Source: an uncultured Eubacterium sp.
GTDB taxonomy: Bacteria > Bacillota > Clostridia > Lachnospirales > Lachnospiraceae
Reading direction: 5' to 3'
DNA: 17,540 nt
NCBI GenBank assembly: GCA_900550135.1
Contig: URQO01000039.1
Location: forward strand, 1-17,540
How positions within the stretch are numbered: position 1 is the stretch's first letter; each line of letters starts with the position of its first letter. Below, piece by piece: positions 1 through 6,422 of the stretch. The notes beneath the pieces are model-generated. The model made no database searches and was not told the origin of the DNA. It worked only from the letters and a program-made list of their open reading frames with translations. The translations under genes and the position numbers were made by a program.

Positions 1-178
1 CTTCATACTCAAGTACATCGCCGAAAAGTGCCGGAGTTGTTGTAATCTCCTTAACTCCTGTGACAAATACCTGAGAGATTGTTTTCATCATTGACCAACC
101 ATGATCAATGCCGATTACTTCTAACTTGTTATTCATATGTTTTGCACATCCTTTCTTCTTAAACAGCCACTTGAACAT
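1..178 (-). CDS. ParM/StbA-like actin-family ATPase, N-terminal fragment
   Basis: Only the first 59 codons are in the window; the rest lies beyond position 1. After a basic stretch the protein reads LEVIGIDHGWSMMKT, the phosphate-1 loop of the actin/Hsp70 fold (Gly-Ile-Asp-x-Gly), followed by GVKEITTTPALFGDVLEYE. This layout matches ParM/StbA-type proteins of clostridial plasmids and integrative elements, whose filaments move DNA copies apart. The start at 178 has an AGGTGG site five bases upstream. An internal ATG at 136 would give a start more usual for the family (MNNKLEVIG) but has a poorer ribosome site. It follows the cysteine-rich gene by nine bases, so the two are probably cotranscribed. 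The family call rests on the N-terminus alone. Confidence 0.72.
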   Translation of the reverse strand, partial: MFKWLFKKKGCAKHMNNKLEVIGIDHGWSMMKTISQVFVTGVKEITTTPALFGDVLEYE

Positions 179-187
179 CTTAACCAC

Positions 188-442
188 CTACTTTCCTATC
201 AGCTTTCGCATACAAGGAAAACAATAACCATTCCCTTGATAATATGGACATCCGACACATTCCGTCGGAAGTTTCTGTTCTTTTTTCTTAGATGATTTAC
301 AACATGTTCCATTGGCACATCTGTTGTTATGTCCCCAGAAGAATCTACAATGCATACAATCTTTTAATTCTCTTTCAAGCTTTTCTTCTGGAGATACAAA
401 CCTGCGTTTCTTATGCTTATCTCTTTTTTCAACTGTTCCCAC
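188..442 (-). CDS. Small cysteine-rich, probably zinc-binding protein
   Basis: About 84 residues, of unknown function. The N-terminal third is basic and charged. The rest carries nine cysteines in two clusters: CMHC...C...CC, then CVGC...CFPC. These look like two treble-clef or zinc-ribbon-like metal sites, and no enzyme motif is visible. The frame is open back to a TTG at 463, but I choose the GTG at 442 because a strong GGGAGGAG ribosome site lies seven bases upstream of it. This start overlaps the end of the preceding small membrane gene by 14 bases, which suggests translational coupling. The ParM-like gene follows after nine bases. A role linked to the mobile element is inferred from context only. 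Confidence 0.6.
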   Translation of the reverse strand: MGTVEKRDKHKKRRFVSPEEKLERELKDCMHCRFFWGHNNRCANGTCCKSSKKKEQKLPTECVGCPYYQGNGYCFPCMRKLIGK

Positions 443-578
443 CAGAGCTCTCCTCCCTTCCAAGGAGTGATTGCTCTCTTATATTTTCCAATATCCTGTC
501 CGACTCACCTGCTGTCCTTGCTAATGAATACAATACAATAAGAACAATAATTATAAATGCTATGCTAAATCCCATCAT
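429..578 (-). CDS. Small single-pass membrane peptide (49 aa)
   Basis: A 49-codon ORF that is easily missed because of its size. It starts at ATG 578 (the next codon, at 575, is also ATG) with an AAGGAGG ribosome site (587-593) eight bases upstream, among the best in the window. The peptide begins MMGFSIAFIIIVLIVLYSLA, a single hydrophobic helix of about 17 residues, followed by a charged tail of about 29 residues. Its TGA stop lies inside the cysteine-rich gene, overlapping that gene's GTG start by 14 bases, so the two are probably coupled. Function unknown. It is the first gene after the structured region at 625-1126 and could be controlled by it. The strong ribosome site and the overlap are the main reasons to think it real. 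Confidence 0.6.
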   Translation of the reverse strand: MMGFSIAFIIIVLIVLYSLARTAGESDRILENIREQSLLGREESSGGNS

Positions 579-591
579 CACTTTATCCTCC

Positions 592-624
592 TTCAAATTA
601 GTTGCCATATAGACAAAATTTGAA
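592..624 (-). promoter_or_regulatory. Hairpin touching the ribosome site of the 49-aa peptide
   Basis: TTCAAATT (617-624) can pair with AATTTGAA (592-599) on the minus strand, giving eight base pairs whose 3' arm runs directly into the AAGGAGG site at 587-593. It could limit ribosome access. The pairing is visible in the sequence; a regulatory role is inference. Confidence 0.3.
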
Positions 625-1126
625 TTTGGAAGTGATATAGTCTACATGGCTATGCTTAATGCTAAGCATGTAGGTACACGCCAGTCTTCTAGACTCCTAT
701 ATCGCCCCGTGTACAAAGAGGTGTTCTCACCTCCGGGAGTTACAGACGAGCCACAAAATGTGTTTCACGACGCCCTTCTGAATTATCAGAAGCACTATCT
801 CCTCTTTTAGCCTTTTGAGGATAAGGACGAACTTCTCGCCCTCTGTGGTTAATTATCCTTACGCAACATGCCGGTCTACGCTTCGCTTCGGTCCGCGCAG
901 AGCAGAGATCCACCGGATCTCTTGCGCCCTTTTACCAGATTTCCATCCAGCTTCTCGCCCTTCATCTTTCGATCCATCAGACTACTAATATGATAGCTGT
1001 GACTTTCATCCTCCAGGTACATGCCCCGTAATTTTACTACCTACAGAAATTCTGTAGTGCAAACTACTTTGCAAATCTGTAACTGATTATTCAATTGTTA
1101 TGTCCAATCTCTCTTGGACAATTGAT
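625..1126 (-). ncRNA. Candidate large structured non-coding RNA (~500 nt), class unknown
   Basis: This stretch has no credible ORF, is clearly richer in G+C than its neighbours, and is full of hairpins. Read on the minus strand, the main ones are: 1091-1125 (two stacked helices with a bulge); 1058-1073 (TGCAAA/TTTGCA); 1041-1057 (seven pairs); 895-927 (GCGCA plus AGAGATCC with their complements); 775-792 (seven pairs); 718-733 (GAGGTG-AGAA-CACCTC); 674-714 (GTACACG/CGTGTAC with an inner hairpin); and 642-673 (CTACATG/CATGTAG). Positions 634-640 can also pair with 697-703, which would cross the 674-714 helix as a pseudoknot. The 11-mer CTTCTCGCCCT occurs twice (832-842 and 951-961). Size and mobile-element setting recall ornate RNAs such as ROOL or GOLLD, but I cannot match it to any known class. 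A DNA function (centromere, origin or transfer site) is the alternative. Confidence 0.55.
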
Positions 1127-1155
1127 ATTCTACAATGCACTTTAATTTTACGGAA
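1127..1155 (-). promoter_or_regulatory. Possible promoter of the structured RNA
   Basis: On the minus strand TTCCGT (1150-1155) and TAGAAT (1127-1132) are 17 bases apart. The -10 box is good and the -35 box is poor. It would start transcription near 1120, at the edge of the first hairpin of the structured region. Confidence 0.3.
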
Positions 1156-1158
1156 GTG

Positions 1159-1206
1159 ACACCACTGGTGTATTTTTACGAATTTTCACCAGTTTTTGGT
1201 GTATTT
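1159..1206. promoter_or_regulatory. Paired palindromes, operator-like
   Basis: A perfect 13-base palindrome, ACACCACTGGTGT (1159-1171), is followed by a second CACCA/TGGTG inverted pair at 1187-1201. Each right arm lies in the same ten bases, TGGTGTATTT (1166-1175 and 1197-1206), repeated at a 31-base offset, about three turns of the helix. They sit just upstream of the possible promoter of the structured RNA and overlap the end of the last excisionase-like gene. An operator role is inferred. Confidence 0.4.
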
Positions 1207-1460
1207 GTCATTTCCTTTAATTTGTTCCATGTATGCTTAGGCAGTTCTCTTGCCGGCTCTCTGAATCGTTCAAGATATTTTTCAAATAATTCCGTATTGA
1301 TTAATGCTGAATTACCGACTTTATAGACTGCTCCTGCCTCTCTCGCAATTACTATGATTCTAGATTTACTTATCCCATAAATAATCGCTCCTTCCTCTGC
1401 ATTGACAAATTTTTTCATAAAATCCTTTGTATCTGAATAGCACTTATATGAGTAACTCAT
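1176..1460 (-). CDS. Excisionase-like small DNA-binding protein (DUF6462-like), copy 3
   Basis: A 94-residue protein with one copy of the domain shared by its two upstream neighbours. Residues 17-67 read KKFVNAEEGAIIYGI, then SKSRIIVIAREAGAVYKVGN and an INTELFEKYLERF helix. The pattern is a helix-turn-helix followed by a short beta wing (YKVGNSALIN), as in small excisionase/MerR-like winged-helix proteins. I place it in the DUF6462 family from memory. The start at 1460 has AAAGGAG eight bases upstream, and that site lies in the last codons of the preceding gene, whose stop is three bases away. The cysteine-free tail (residues 68-94) is basic and proline-containing. A likely role is excision or control of the mobile element, inferred from context. 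Confidence 0.65.
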   Translation of the reverse strand: MSYSYKCYSDTKDFMKKFVNAEEGAIIYGISKSRIIVIAREAGAVYKVGNSALINTELFEKYLERFREPARELPKHTWNKLKEMTNTPKTGENS

Positions 1461-1463
1461 TCA

Positions 1464-1922
1464 TCAGTCTCCTTTCACATTTGGCAATGGATGTTTCATT
1501 TCTGTTGGCGGTTCTCTGAATTGCTCCATATATTCATCAAACACCTCCAGATTAATCAGAATAGTATTTCCTTTTGCTTCGCCTATCTTATATGCAGCTC
1601 CAGCTGCTCTAGCCATTTCGATAAATCTATGATGTCCTATGCTGTAAGTCATTGAACCCTCTCCGATTCTCACAAACTTCTTTTCCACAATTTTATTTGA
1701 ACTAGGAACTCTTGCAGAATGTTTCATAAATTTCATCAACCTTTCCTTATGTACTAATATAATCTTTGCAAGCTGATATCTTGCTCCAGCAGCCAACGCT
1801 ATATCCATTGCCTCATCTTGTGTTACATCTAATAAAGCCATTACCTCATCAATACGAATAAATCTTGGTTTTACAGTTTCTTTTCTATAGGCACAAACTG
1901 AACCACTCAATGTATTTACCAT
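1464..1922 (-). CDS. Two-domain excisionase-like DNA-binding protein (DUF6462-like)
   Basis: 152 residues holding two copies of the same domain. The second (residues 83-136, FVRIGEGSMTYSIGHHRF then INLEVFDEYMEQFREPP) is clearly like its neighbours. The first (residues 21-68, FIRIDEVMALLDVTQDEA then LVHKERLMKFMK) is diverged, but it keeps the aromatic-x-R-I start, the alanine-rich recognition helix and the wing. The protein therefore looks like an internal duplication or fusion and could bind a tandem site as one chain. The start at 1922 has AGGTGA six to seven bases upstream, overlapping the stop of the gene before it. Its own stop is three bases from the next start. The three genes clearly form one operon. 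Function beyond DNA binding is inference. Confidence 0.65.
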   Translation of the reverse strand: MVNTLSGSVCAYRKETVKPRFIRIDEVMALLDVTQDEAMDIALAAGARYQLAKIILVHKERLMKFMKHSARVPSSNKIVEKKFVRIGEGSMTYSIGHHRFIEMARAAGAAYKIGEAKGNTILINLEVFDEYMEQFREPPTEMKHPLPNVKGD

Positions 1923-1930
1923 AACATCAC

Positions 1931-2152
1931 CTACTTATAAAACTCAGAATCTGTAATATGAAAAGTTTCAAGATACTTATCCAATATTTCTGTATTAACA
2001 AGTACAAGCTGACCAATTTTATAACAAGCCTTGGCATCCTTAGCCACTTCTTGAAATTTTGTCATTCCCATACTGTACATTTTTGCACCATCTGAATATC
2101 TTACAAACTTTTTTGCATCCTCATATCTATCTTTCTTCTTTGATTCATCCAT
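1931..2152 (-). CDS. Excisionase-like small DNA-binding protein (DUF6462-like), copy 1
   Basis: 73 residues, almost nothing but the domain: a charged N-terminus, then KFVRYSDGAKMYSMGMTKF, a helix ending DAKACYKIGQ, and LVNTEILDKYLETF. It is the most canonical of the three neighbours. The layout fits a winged helix-turn-helix of the excisionase type, with the YKIG turn and LVNTE strand as the wing. A GGAG site lies nine bases before the ATG. It is first in the three-gene operon and the gene nearest to the lysS end of the element. Excisionase-type proteins often sit at the ends of integrative elements, which fits this place, but no integrase is visible in the window. Confidence 0.65.
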   Translation of the reverse strand: MDESKKKDRYEDAKKFVRYSDGAKMYSMGMTKFQEVAKDAKACYKIGQLVLVNTEILDKYLETFHITDSEFYK

Positions 2153-2187
2153 TGCTGTGCTCCTTTCACTTTGACTTCATAACAAAT

Positions 2188-2336
2188 GACGTATTTTCTC
2201 CATAACGCAAAAAAGAGGACATCTTCTAAATTTCTTTAGAAAATGTCCTCTTAGTAGTTCATATTTGATTGAATCTTTTTCTTTTCAGATTGTGTACTCT
2301 TTCATACTGATGTAAATGACTATGCCAAAATACGTC
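2188..2336. repeat. 10-bp inverted repeat flanking the lysS terminator
   Basis: GACGTATTTT (2188-2197) and its exact complement AAAATACGTC (2327-2336) bracket the lysS terminator. Between lysS and the excisionase-like genes, they could be integrase or arm-type sites at the end of the mobile element. Only the repeat is observed; the role is a guess. Confidence 0.35.
2207..2252 (-). terminator. Rho-independent terminator of the greA-lysS operon
   Basis: AAGAGGACAT (2213-2222) pairs perfectly with ATGTCCTCTT (2243-2252), with TTCTAAA/TTTAGAA as an inner helix. On the minus strand the hairpin is followed by a run of six T. It lies about 140 bases downstream of the lysS stop and separates it from the excisionase-like operon. 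Confidence 0.88.
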
Positions 2337-2391
2337 TTTTAATGCGTCCTTTGACGTACTCAAATGCCTCAATCCCGCATAAACACTAGGT

Positions 2392-3936
2392 TTATTTATC
2401 CAACTGTTTCATTGTCGGGAACAATAATACGTCTCTGATAGCTGCAGAATCTGTCAATAACATACACATTCTGTCGATACCAAATCCGATACCACCCGTT
2501 GGTGGCATACCGATTTCAAGAGCGTTCATGAAATCTTCGTCTGTTGTGTTGGCTTCTTCATCGCCAAGCGCCAACAATTCTTCCTGAGCCTTAAATCTTT
2601 CTCTCTGATCGATTGGATCATTAAGCTCTGAGTAAGCGTTTGCCATTTCCCAGCCGTTCATAAAGAATTCGAAACGTTCAACATATTCAGGATTTTCAGG
2701 TTTCTTCTTTGTTAAAGGAGAAATCTCAATTGGGTGATCCATAATAAATGTTGGCTGAACAAGATGTTCTTCAACAAATTCTTCAAAGAATAAGTTTAAG
2801 ATGTCACCCTTCTTGTGGTGCTCTTCGTATTCAACATGATGTTCTTTTGCAAGCTCTCTAGCCTGTTCAACAGTTTCAACTTCATTCCAGTCTACTCCTG
2901 CATATTTCTTAACTGCATCAACCATTGTAAGTCTTTCAAATGGCTTACTTAAATCCATTTCGATGCCGTTGTAAACAATCTTTGCACTACCACATACAGT
3001 TTCAGCAAGATGTCTGTAAAGGTTTTCTGTTAAATCCATCATACCGTTGTAGTCTGTGTATGCCTGGTATAATTCCATAAGTGTAAACTCAGGGTTGTGT
3101 CTTGTATCAACACCTTCGTTACGGAAAACTCTACCGATTTCGTATACTCTTTCTAAGCCACCTACAATAAGTCTCTTAAGGTAAAGCTCTAATGAAATAC
3201 GAAGTTTAACATCTTCATCTAATGCATTAAAATGAGTTTCAAATGGACGGGCTGCTGCACCACCTGCATTGTGTACAAGCATAGGTGTTTCAACTTCCAT
3301 AAATCCCTGTCCGTCTAAATATCTTCTGATTTCGCTGATAATCTTTGAACGCTTAACAAATACATCCTTTGCTTCCTGGTTCATAATAAGGTCTAAGTAT
3401 CTCTGACGATATCTTAAATCTGTATTTGTAAGACCATGATGCTTTTCAGGTAAAATCTGCAAACTCTTTGTAAGTAATGTAACTTCTGTTGCATGAATAC
3501 TCATTTCACCTGTCTTTGTCTTAAATGGATATCCCTTAATTCCAACAATATCACCAATATCCATCTTCTTAAAATCTTTATATTCTTCAAAAGGCTCTTC
3601 GCAAATTTCATTTCTTGCTACATAAACCTGAATATTTCCTTCTAAATCCTGAATGTTACAGAATGAAGCCTTACCCATTACACGCTTTAACATAATACGA
3701 CCTGCAATAGATACAAGCTTTGAAGGGTCTTTAATTAACTTTCCTTCTTCGTCATGTCCACATTCCAATTCATCAAAATTGTTCTTAATCTCCATACTGT
3801 GATGTGTGACATCATACTTTGTAATCTGGAAAGGATCCTTTCCTCTTTCCTGTAAATCAGCTAACTTTTCACGACGCACCTTTAAAAGCTGCTTTGTGTC
3901 GACCTGCTGATTGTTATTCTTATTCTGCTCTGCCAT
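2392..3936 (-). CDS. lysS: Lysyl-tRNA synthetase, class II
   Basis: 514 residues, full length for bacterial class II LysRS, the cytosolic homodimer that charges tRNA-Lys with lysine using ATP. The N-terminal OB-fold that binds the anticodon spans about residues 76-157. The class II catalytic core follows: motif 1 around FMEVETPMLV (212-221), motif 2 around RVYEIGRVFRNEG (263-275) with the NPEFTLMELY strand, and motif 3 GIGFGIDR (482-489) with the ATP-binding arginine. A lysine-poor, Asn/Gln-rich N-terminal tail (residues 1-12) is an unremarkable extension. AGAGGAG lies about seven bases before the ATG. It is the second gene of the greA-lysS operon, a common arrangement in Clostridia. No T-box leader is present upstream. 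Confidence 0.97.
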   Translation of the reverse strand: MAEQNKNNNQQVDTKQLLKVRREKLADLQERGKDPFQITKYDVTHHSMEIKNNFDELECGHDEEGKLIKDPSKLVSIAGRIMLKRVMGKASFCNIQDLEGNIQVYVARNEICEEPFEEYKDFKKMDIGDIVGIKGYPFKTKTGEMSIHATEVTLLTKSLQILPEKHHGLTNTDLRYRQRYLDLIMNQEAKDVFVKRSKIISEIRRYLDGQGFMEVETPMLVHNAGGAAARPFETHFNALDEDVKLRISLELYLKRLIVGGLERVYEIGRVFRNEGVDTRHNPEFTLMELYQAYTDYNGMMDLTENLYRHLAETVCGSAKIVYNGIEMDLSKPFERLTMVDAVKKYAGVDWNEVETVEQARELAKEHHVEYEEHHKKGDILNLFFEEFVEEHLVQPTFIMDHPIEISPLTKKKPENPEYVERFEFFMNGWEMANAYSELNDPIDQRERFKAQEELLALGDEEANTTDEDFMNALEIGMPPTGGIGFGIDRMCMLLTDSAAIRDVLLFPTMKQLDK

Positions 3937-3965
3937 TTTTTAACTCCTCTATAAATGTAGTTTAA

Positions 3966-3985
3966 AGCGCACCAAACTGTGCGCT
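3966..3985 (-). other. Stem-loop between greA and lysS
   Basis: AGCGCAC and GTGCGCT form a seven-pair stem with a six-base loop about 30 bases before the lysS start. On the minus strand it is followed by TTTAAAC, too short a T-run for an efficient terminator. It may lower read-through or mark an RNA processing site. Confidence 0.5.
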
Positions 3986-4055
3986 CTATTTTTATAAATA
4001 AAATATTGTAATTTTAATATTTTCAGTTCTGAATTAACAATTGCAAAACCACAAA

Positions 4056-4544
4056 CTATTTCTTTGTTTTAATTTCAAGTACTTTGTACTTAGATGTAAC
4101 TTCACCCATTTCAACTTCTACAACATCACCTACTTCATGTCCAAGTAATGCTGTTCCAAGAGGTGATTCATTTGAGATCTTGCCCTGTAAACTGTTTGTC
4201 TGTGTTGAACCAACAATGCTAAGTTCAATATCTTCATCATATTCAAAATCATATATTTTAATATGGCATCCAACACTGATTTTTGTATCATCAACATCAT
4301 CCTCGCCAACAACTTCTACGTTTTTAAGGATTGCTTCTACTTCTTCGATACGGGCTTCAATATCTCTTTGTTCATCTTTTGCTGCATCATATTCAGCATT
4401 TTCTGATAAGTCACCCTGTTCTCTTGCTTCTTTAATCTTCTGAGCCACTTCCTTACGTTTATTTACCTTTAAATCTTCTAATTCAGCCTCAAGTTCTTTA
4501 AGACCTGAATAAGTAAGTATATTTTTCTTTGTGCTTTCTGCCAT
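4056..4544 (-). CDS. greA: Transcription elongation factor GreA
   Basis: 162 residues, typical GreA length. The N-terminal antiparallel coiled coil (about 1-78) carries the tip motif GDLSENAEY (44-52). Its acidic residues, Asp45 and Glu48, match the pair that reaches into the RNA polymerase secondary channel to promote cleavage of the 3' end of stalled transcripts. The C-terminal FKBP-like half (about 84-162) includes SPLGTALLG and ends in KYKVLEIKTKK. GGAGG lies eight bases before the ATG, and a near-consensus promoter lies upstream. It is first in the greA-lysS operon. Nothing unusual was noted. Confidence 0.97.
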   Translation of the reverse strand: MAESTKKNILTYSGLKELEAELEDLKVNKRKEVAQKIKEAREQGDLSENAEYDAAKDEQRDIEARIEEVEAILKNVEVVGEDDVDDTKISVGCHIKIYDFEYDEDIELSIVGSTQTNSLQGKISNESPLGTALLGHEVGDVVEVEMGEVTSKYKVLEIKTKK

Positions 4545-4587
4545 TTGTTAGTTCCTCCAATCAAATTTGTTCAAAGTTTTACACTTT

Positions 4588-4616
4588 ATAATAGCAATTT
4601 GCCGTGTCATTGTCAA
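4588..4616 (-). promoter_or_regulatory. Sigma-A type promoter of greA-lysS
   Basis: On the minus strand a perfect TTGACA (4611-4616) and TATTAT (4588-4593) are 17 bases apart, giving a leader of about 35 bases before greA. It is the best promoter in the window and shows that greA-lysS is transcribed independently of dus. Confidence 0.85.
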
Positions 4617-4678
4617 CCTATCCCTTTAGTACAAGTGGCTTTTCTAAAGGATATACCAATGTTTTATGTTGTATTAAT

Positions 4679-5632
4679 TTACAACTTTTCATCCAACAAT
4701 TCCTGTAATTTCTCCCAACTTTCCATTTCATTCACCTTACGTCTCAGTTCTGCTGAATGTGGCAGACCACCTGTGTACCATGCAATGTGCTTTCGCATTT
4801 CCCTTACACCAATATATTCACCTTTATATTCTATAAGAAGTTTTGCATGTTTTAATATCATTTCTTTTATTTCCTGTGACGTAGGCTTTTCAATCAAATT
4901 GCCGGTACGCAGATATTCATTGACCTGCTTAAAAATCCATGGATTTCCTCTGGCGCCACGACCTATCATCAGGCCATCGCAACCTGTATACTCCTTCATT
5001 CTTTTGGCATCTTCCGGCGTGAAAATATCACCATTGCCAATAACCGGAATGCTTACTGCATCTTTAACATTCTTTATAATGTCCCAATCCGCTGTTCCAC
5101 TATAGTATTGCTCTCTTGTTCTTCCATGTACCGCTATGGCTGAAACACCACAACTTTCTGCTATTTTTGCAATCTCTACAGCCTGGATTTCACCATCTTT
5201 AAAACCTTTTCTTACCTTTATGGTAATAGGTTTTATACTTTCCTTTACCATTTTTGTCAAAATTTCTTCAACAAGCTTTGGCTGGGTCAAAAGATATGAG
5301 CCTTCATGATTGTTTACAATCTTTGGTACCGGGCATCCCATGTTTACATCAATAAAATCACAAGCCCCGTAAGAAACCCTTCCTGCAATTTCTGCCATTA
5401 TGTCAGGGTCTGAACCAAACAACTGTATTCCAACAGGATGTTCATCCTCATCTATAGCAAGCAAATCCTTTGTCTTTTTATTGTTATATAATATAGCCTT
5501 TGCACTAACCATCTCAGAATATAAGATTCCACATCCCTGCTCTTTGCAGAGCAAACGAAATGGCAGGTCTGTTACCCCTGCCATTGGTCCTAATGCTAAA
5601 GGATTCTCAATATTAATATTTCCTATCTTCAT
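4679..5632 (-). CDS. dusB: tRNA-dihydrouridine synthase (Dus family, DusB-like)
   Basis: About 317 residues, the usual length for Dus enzymes, FMN-dependent TIM-barrel proteins that reduce uridines in the tRNA D-loop with NADPH. The FMN-binding PMAGVTDLPFR comes near the N-terminus. VNMGCPVPK carries the catalytic cysteine (about residue 100), followed by TIKVRKGF and AVHGRTREQYYSG, and then IPVIGNGDIFT and MIGRGARGNPW, which bind the flavin phosphate. I start at ATG 5632 because the family usually begins MKIG. The frame also allows GTG at 5638, two codons upstream. The ribosome site is weak (GAAAGA). It follows coaX by about 19 bases and closes that operon. The gene symbol means the bacterial DusB-like group; exact U-position specificity is not visible. 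Confidence 0.93.
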   Translation of the reverse strand: MKIGNINIENPLALGPMAGVTDLPFRLLCKEQGCGILYSEMVSAKAILYNNKKTKDLLAIDEDEHPVGIQLFGSDPDIMAEIAGRVSYGACDFIDVNMGCPVPKIVNNHEGSYLLTQPKLVEEILTKMVKESIKPITIKVRKGFKDGEIQAVEIAKIAESCGVSAIAVHGRTREQYYSGTADWDIIKNVKDAVSIPVIGNGDIFTPEDAKRMKEYTGCDGLMIGRGARGNPWIFKQVNEYLRTGNLIEKPTSQEIKEMILKHAKLLIEYKGEYIGVREMRKHIAWYTGGLPHSAELRRKVNEMESWEKLQELLDEKL

Positions 5633-5651
5633 ATGCACTATCTTTCACTAT

Positions 5652-6422
5652 TTATTTTTTGTTTTTTTCATATATTATACGCATGCCCTGCAAAGTAAGC
5701 TCCTTATCATATATGTCAATGCAATTGGTATTGTTGTATATTACTCTTCCCATTCCGCCTGTGGCAACAACCTTCAAATTCTTTATGCCACTTTCTTCTT
5801 TTATTTTGCTTACAATGTACTCTGTCTGTCCAATGTAACCATATACAATACCTGCCTGCATACTGGAAATCGTGTCTTTTCCCAATATAGATTCTGGCTT
5901 TTTAATTTCAATTTCAGGAAGTTTTGCTGTTCCATCCCACAAGGCTTTTGCACTAATCTGAATACCCGGTGATGTAACGCCTGCTTCCAATGTACCTTTT
6001 TCTCCAATCAAATCGTATGTAGTAGCTGTTCCAAAATCAATAACAATACATGGACCTCCATATATCTCATATGCTGCAACAGCATCTACAATTCTGTCTG
6101 TTCCTACTTCTCTTGGATCGGTTCTGTTTATTTTGATGCCTGTCTTTGTGCCTACTCCCACAATAATCGGTTTAATTCCAAAATATTTGATAATACCACT
6201 GTTAAGTGAATACATAACCTTAGGTACAACAGATGCCACAATAACATCTTCTATATTCTTTATATTAATGCCTTTTCTTGCAATCATTTCAGCTATTAAA
6301 GAACCATATTCATCTGATGTTCTCTGAGTTCGTGTTGTTATTCTGAATGTTGCAAAAACTTTATCCTCTTTAAATAAGCCTAATGTGATATTTGTATTTC
6401 CTACATCTACTGTTAATAACAT
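5652..6422 (-). CDS. coaX: Type III pantothenate kinase
   Basis: 256 residues, the standard CoaX length. It phosphorylates pantothenate with ATP in the first step of coenzyme A synthesis. The ASKHA-fold phosphate loop DVGNTN lies at residues 6-11. GTDR (107-110) holds the aspartate expected to act as catalytic base, DFGTATT (129-135) is the second phosphate-binding loop, and GVTSPGIQIS follows. TGGMG (221-225) is near the C-terminal adenosine region. The ATG shares one base with the TAA stop of the gene upstream, so translation is coupled. This start gives MLLTVDVGNT, as is typical of the family. Confidence 0.96.
   Translation of the reverse strand: MLLTVDVGNTNITLGLFKEDKVFATFRITTRTQRTSDEYGSLIAEMIARKGINIKNIEDVIVASVVPKVMYSLNSGIIKYFGIKPIIVGVGTKTGIKINRTDPREVGTDRIVDAVAAYEIYGGPCIVIDFGTATTYDLIGEKGTLEAGVTSPGIQISAKALWDGTAKLPEIEIKKPESILGKDTISSMQAGIVYGYIGQTEYIVSKIKEESGIKNLKVVATGGMGRVIYNNTNCIDIYDKELTLQGMRIIYEKNKK

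Noticed and set aside
292..612. Plus-strand ORF of 106 aa opposite the cysteine-rich and membrane-peptide genes
   Set aside because: No ribosome site, and the minus-strand genes it overlaps have strong ones.
600..1140. Group II intron, group I intron, RNase P RNA or tmRNA
   Set aside because: No domain V hairpin, no group I P7 core, no RNase P core sequences, and no tRNA-like end or tag ORF were found on either strand.
4545..5105. Plus-strand ORF opposite dus
   Set aside because: Shadow frame of a well-supported minus-strand gene, and it runs across the greA promoter.
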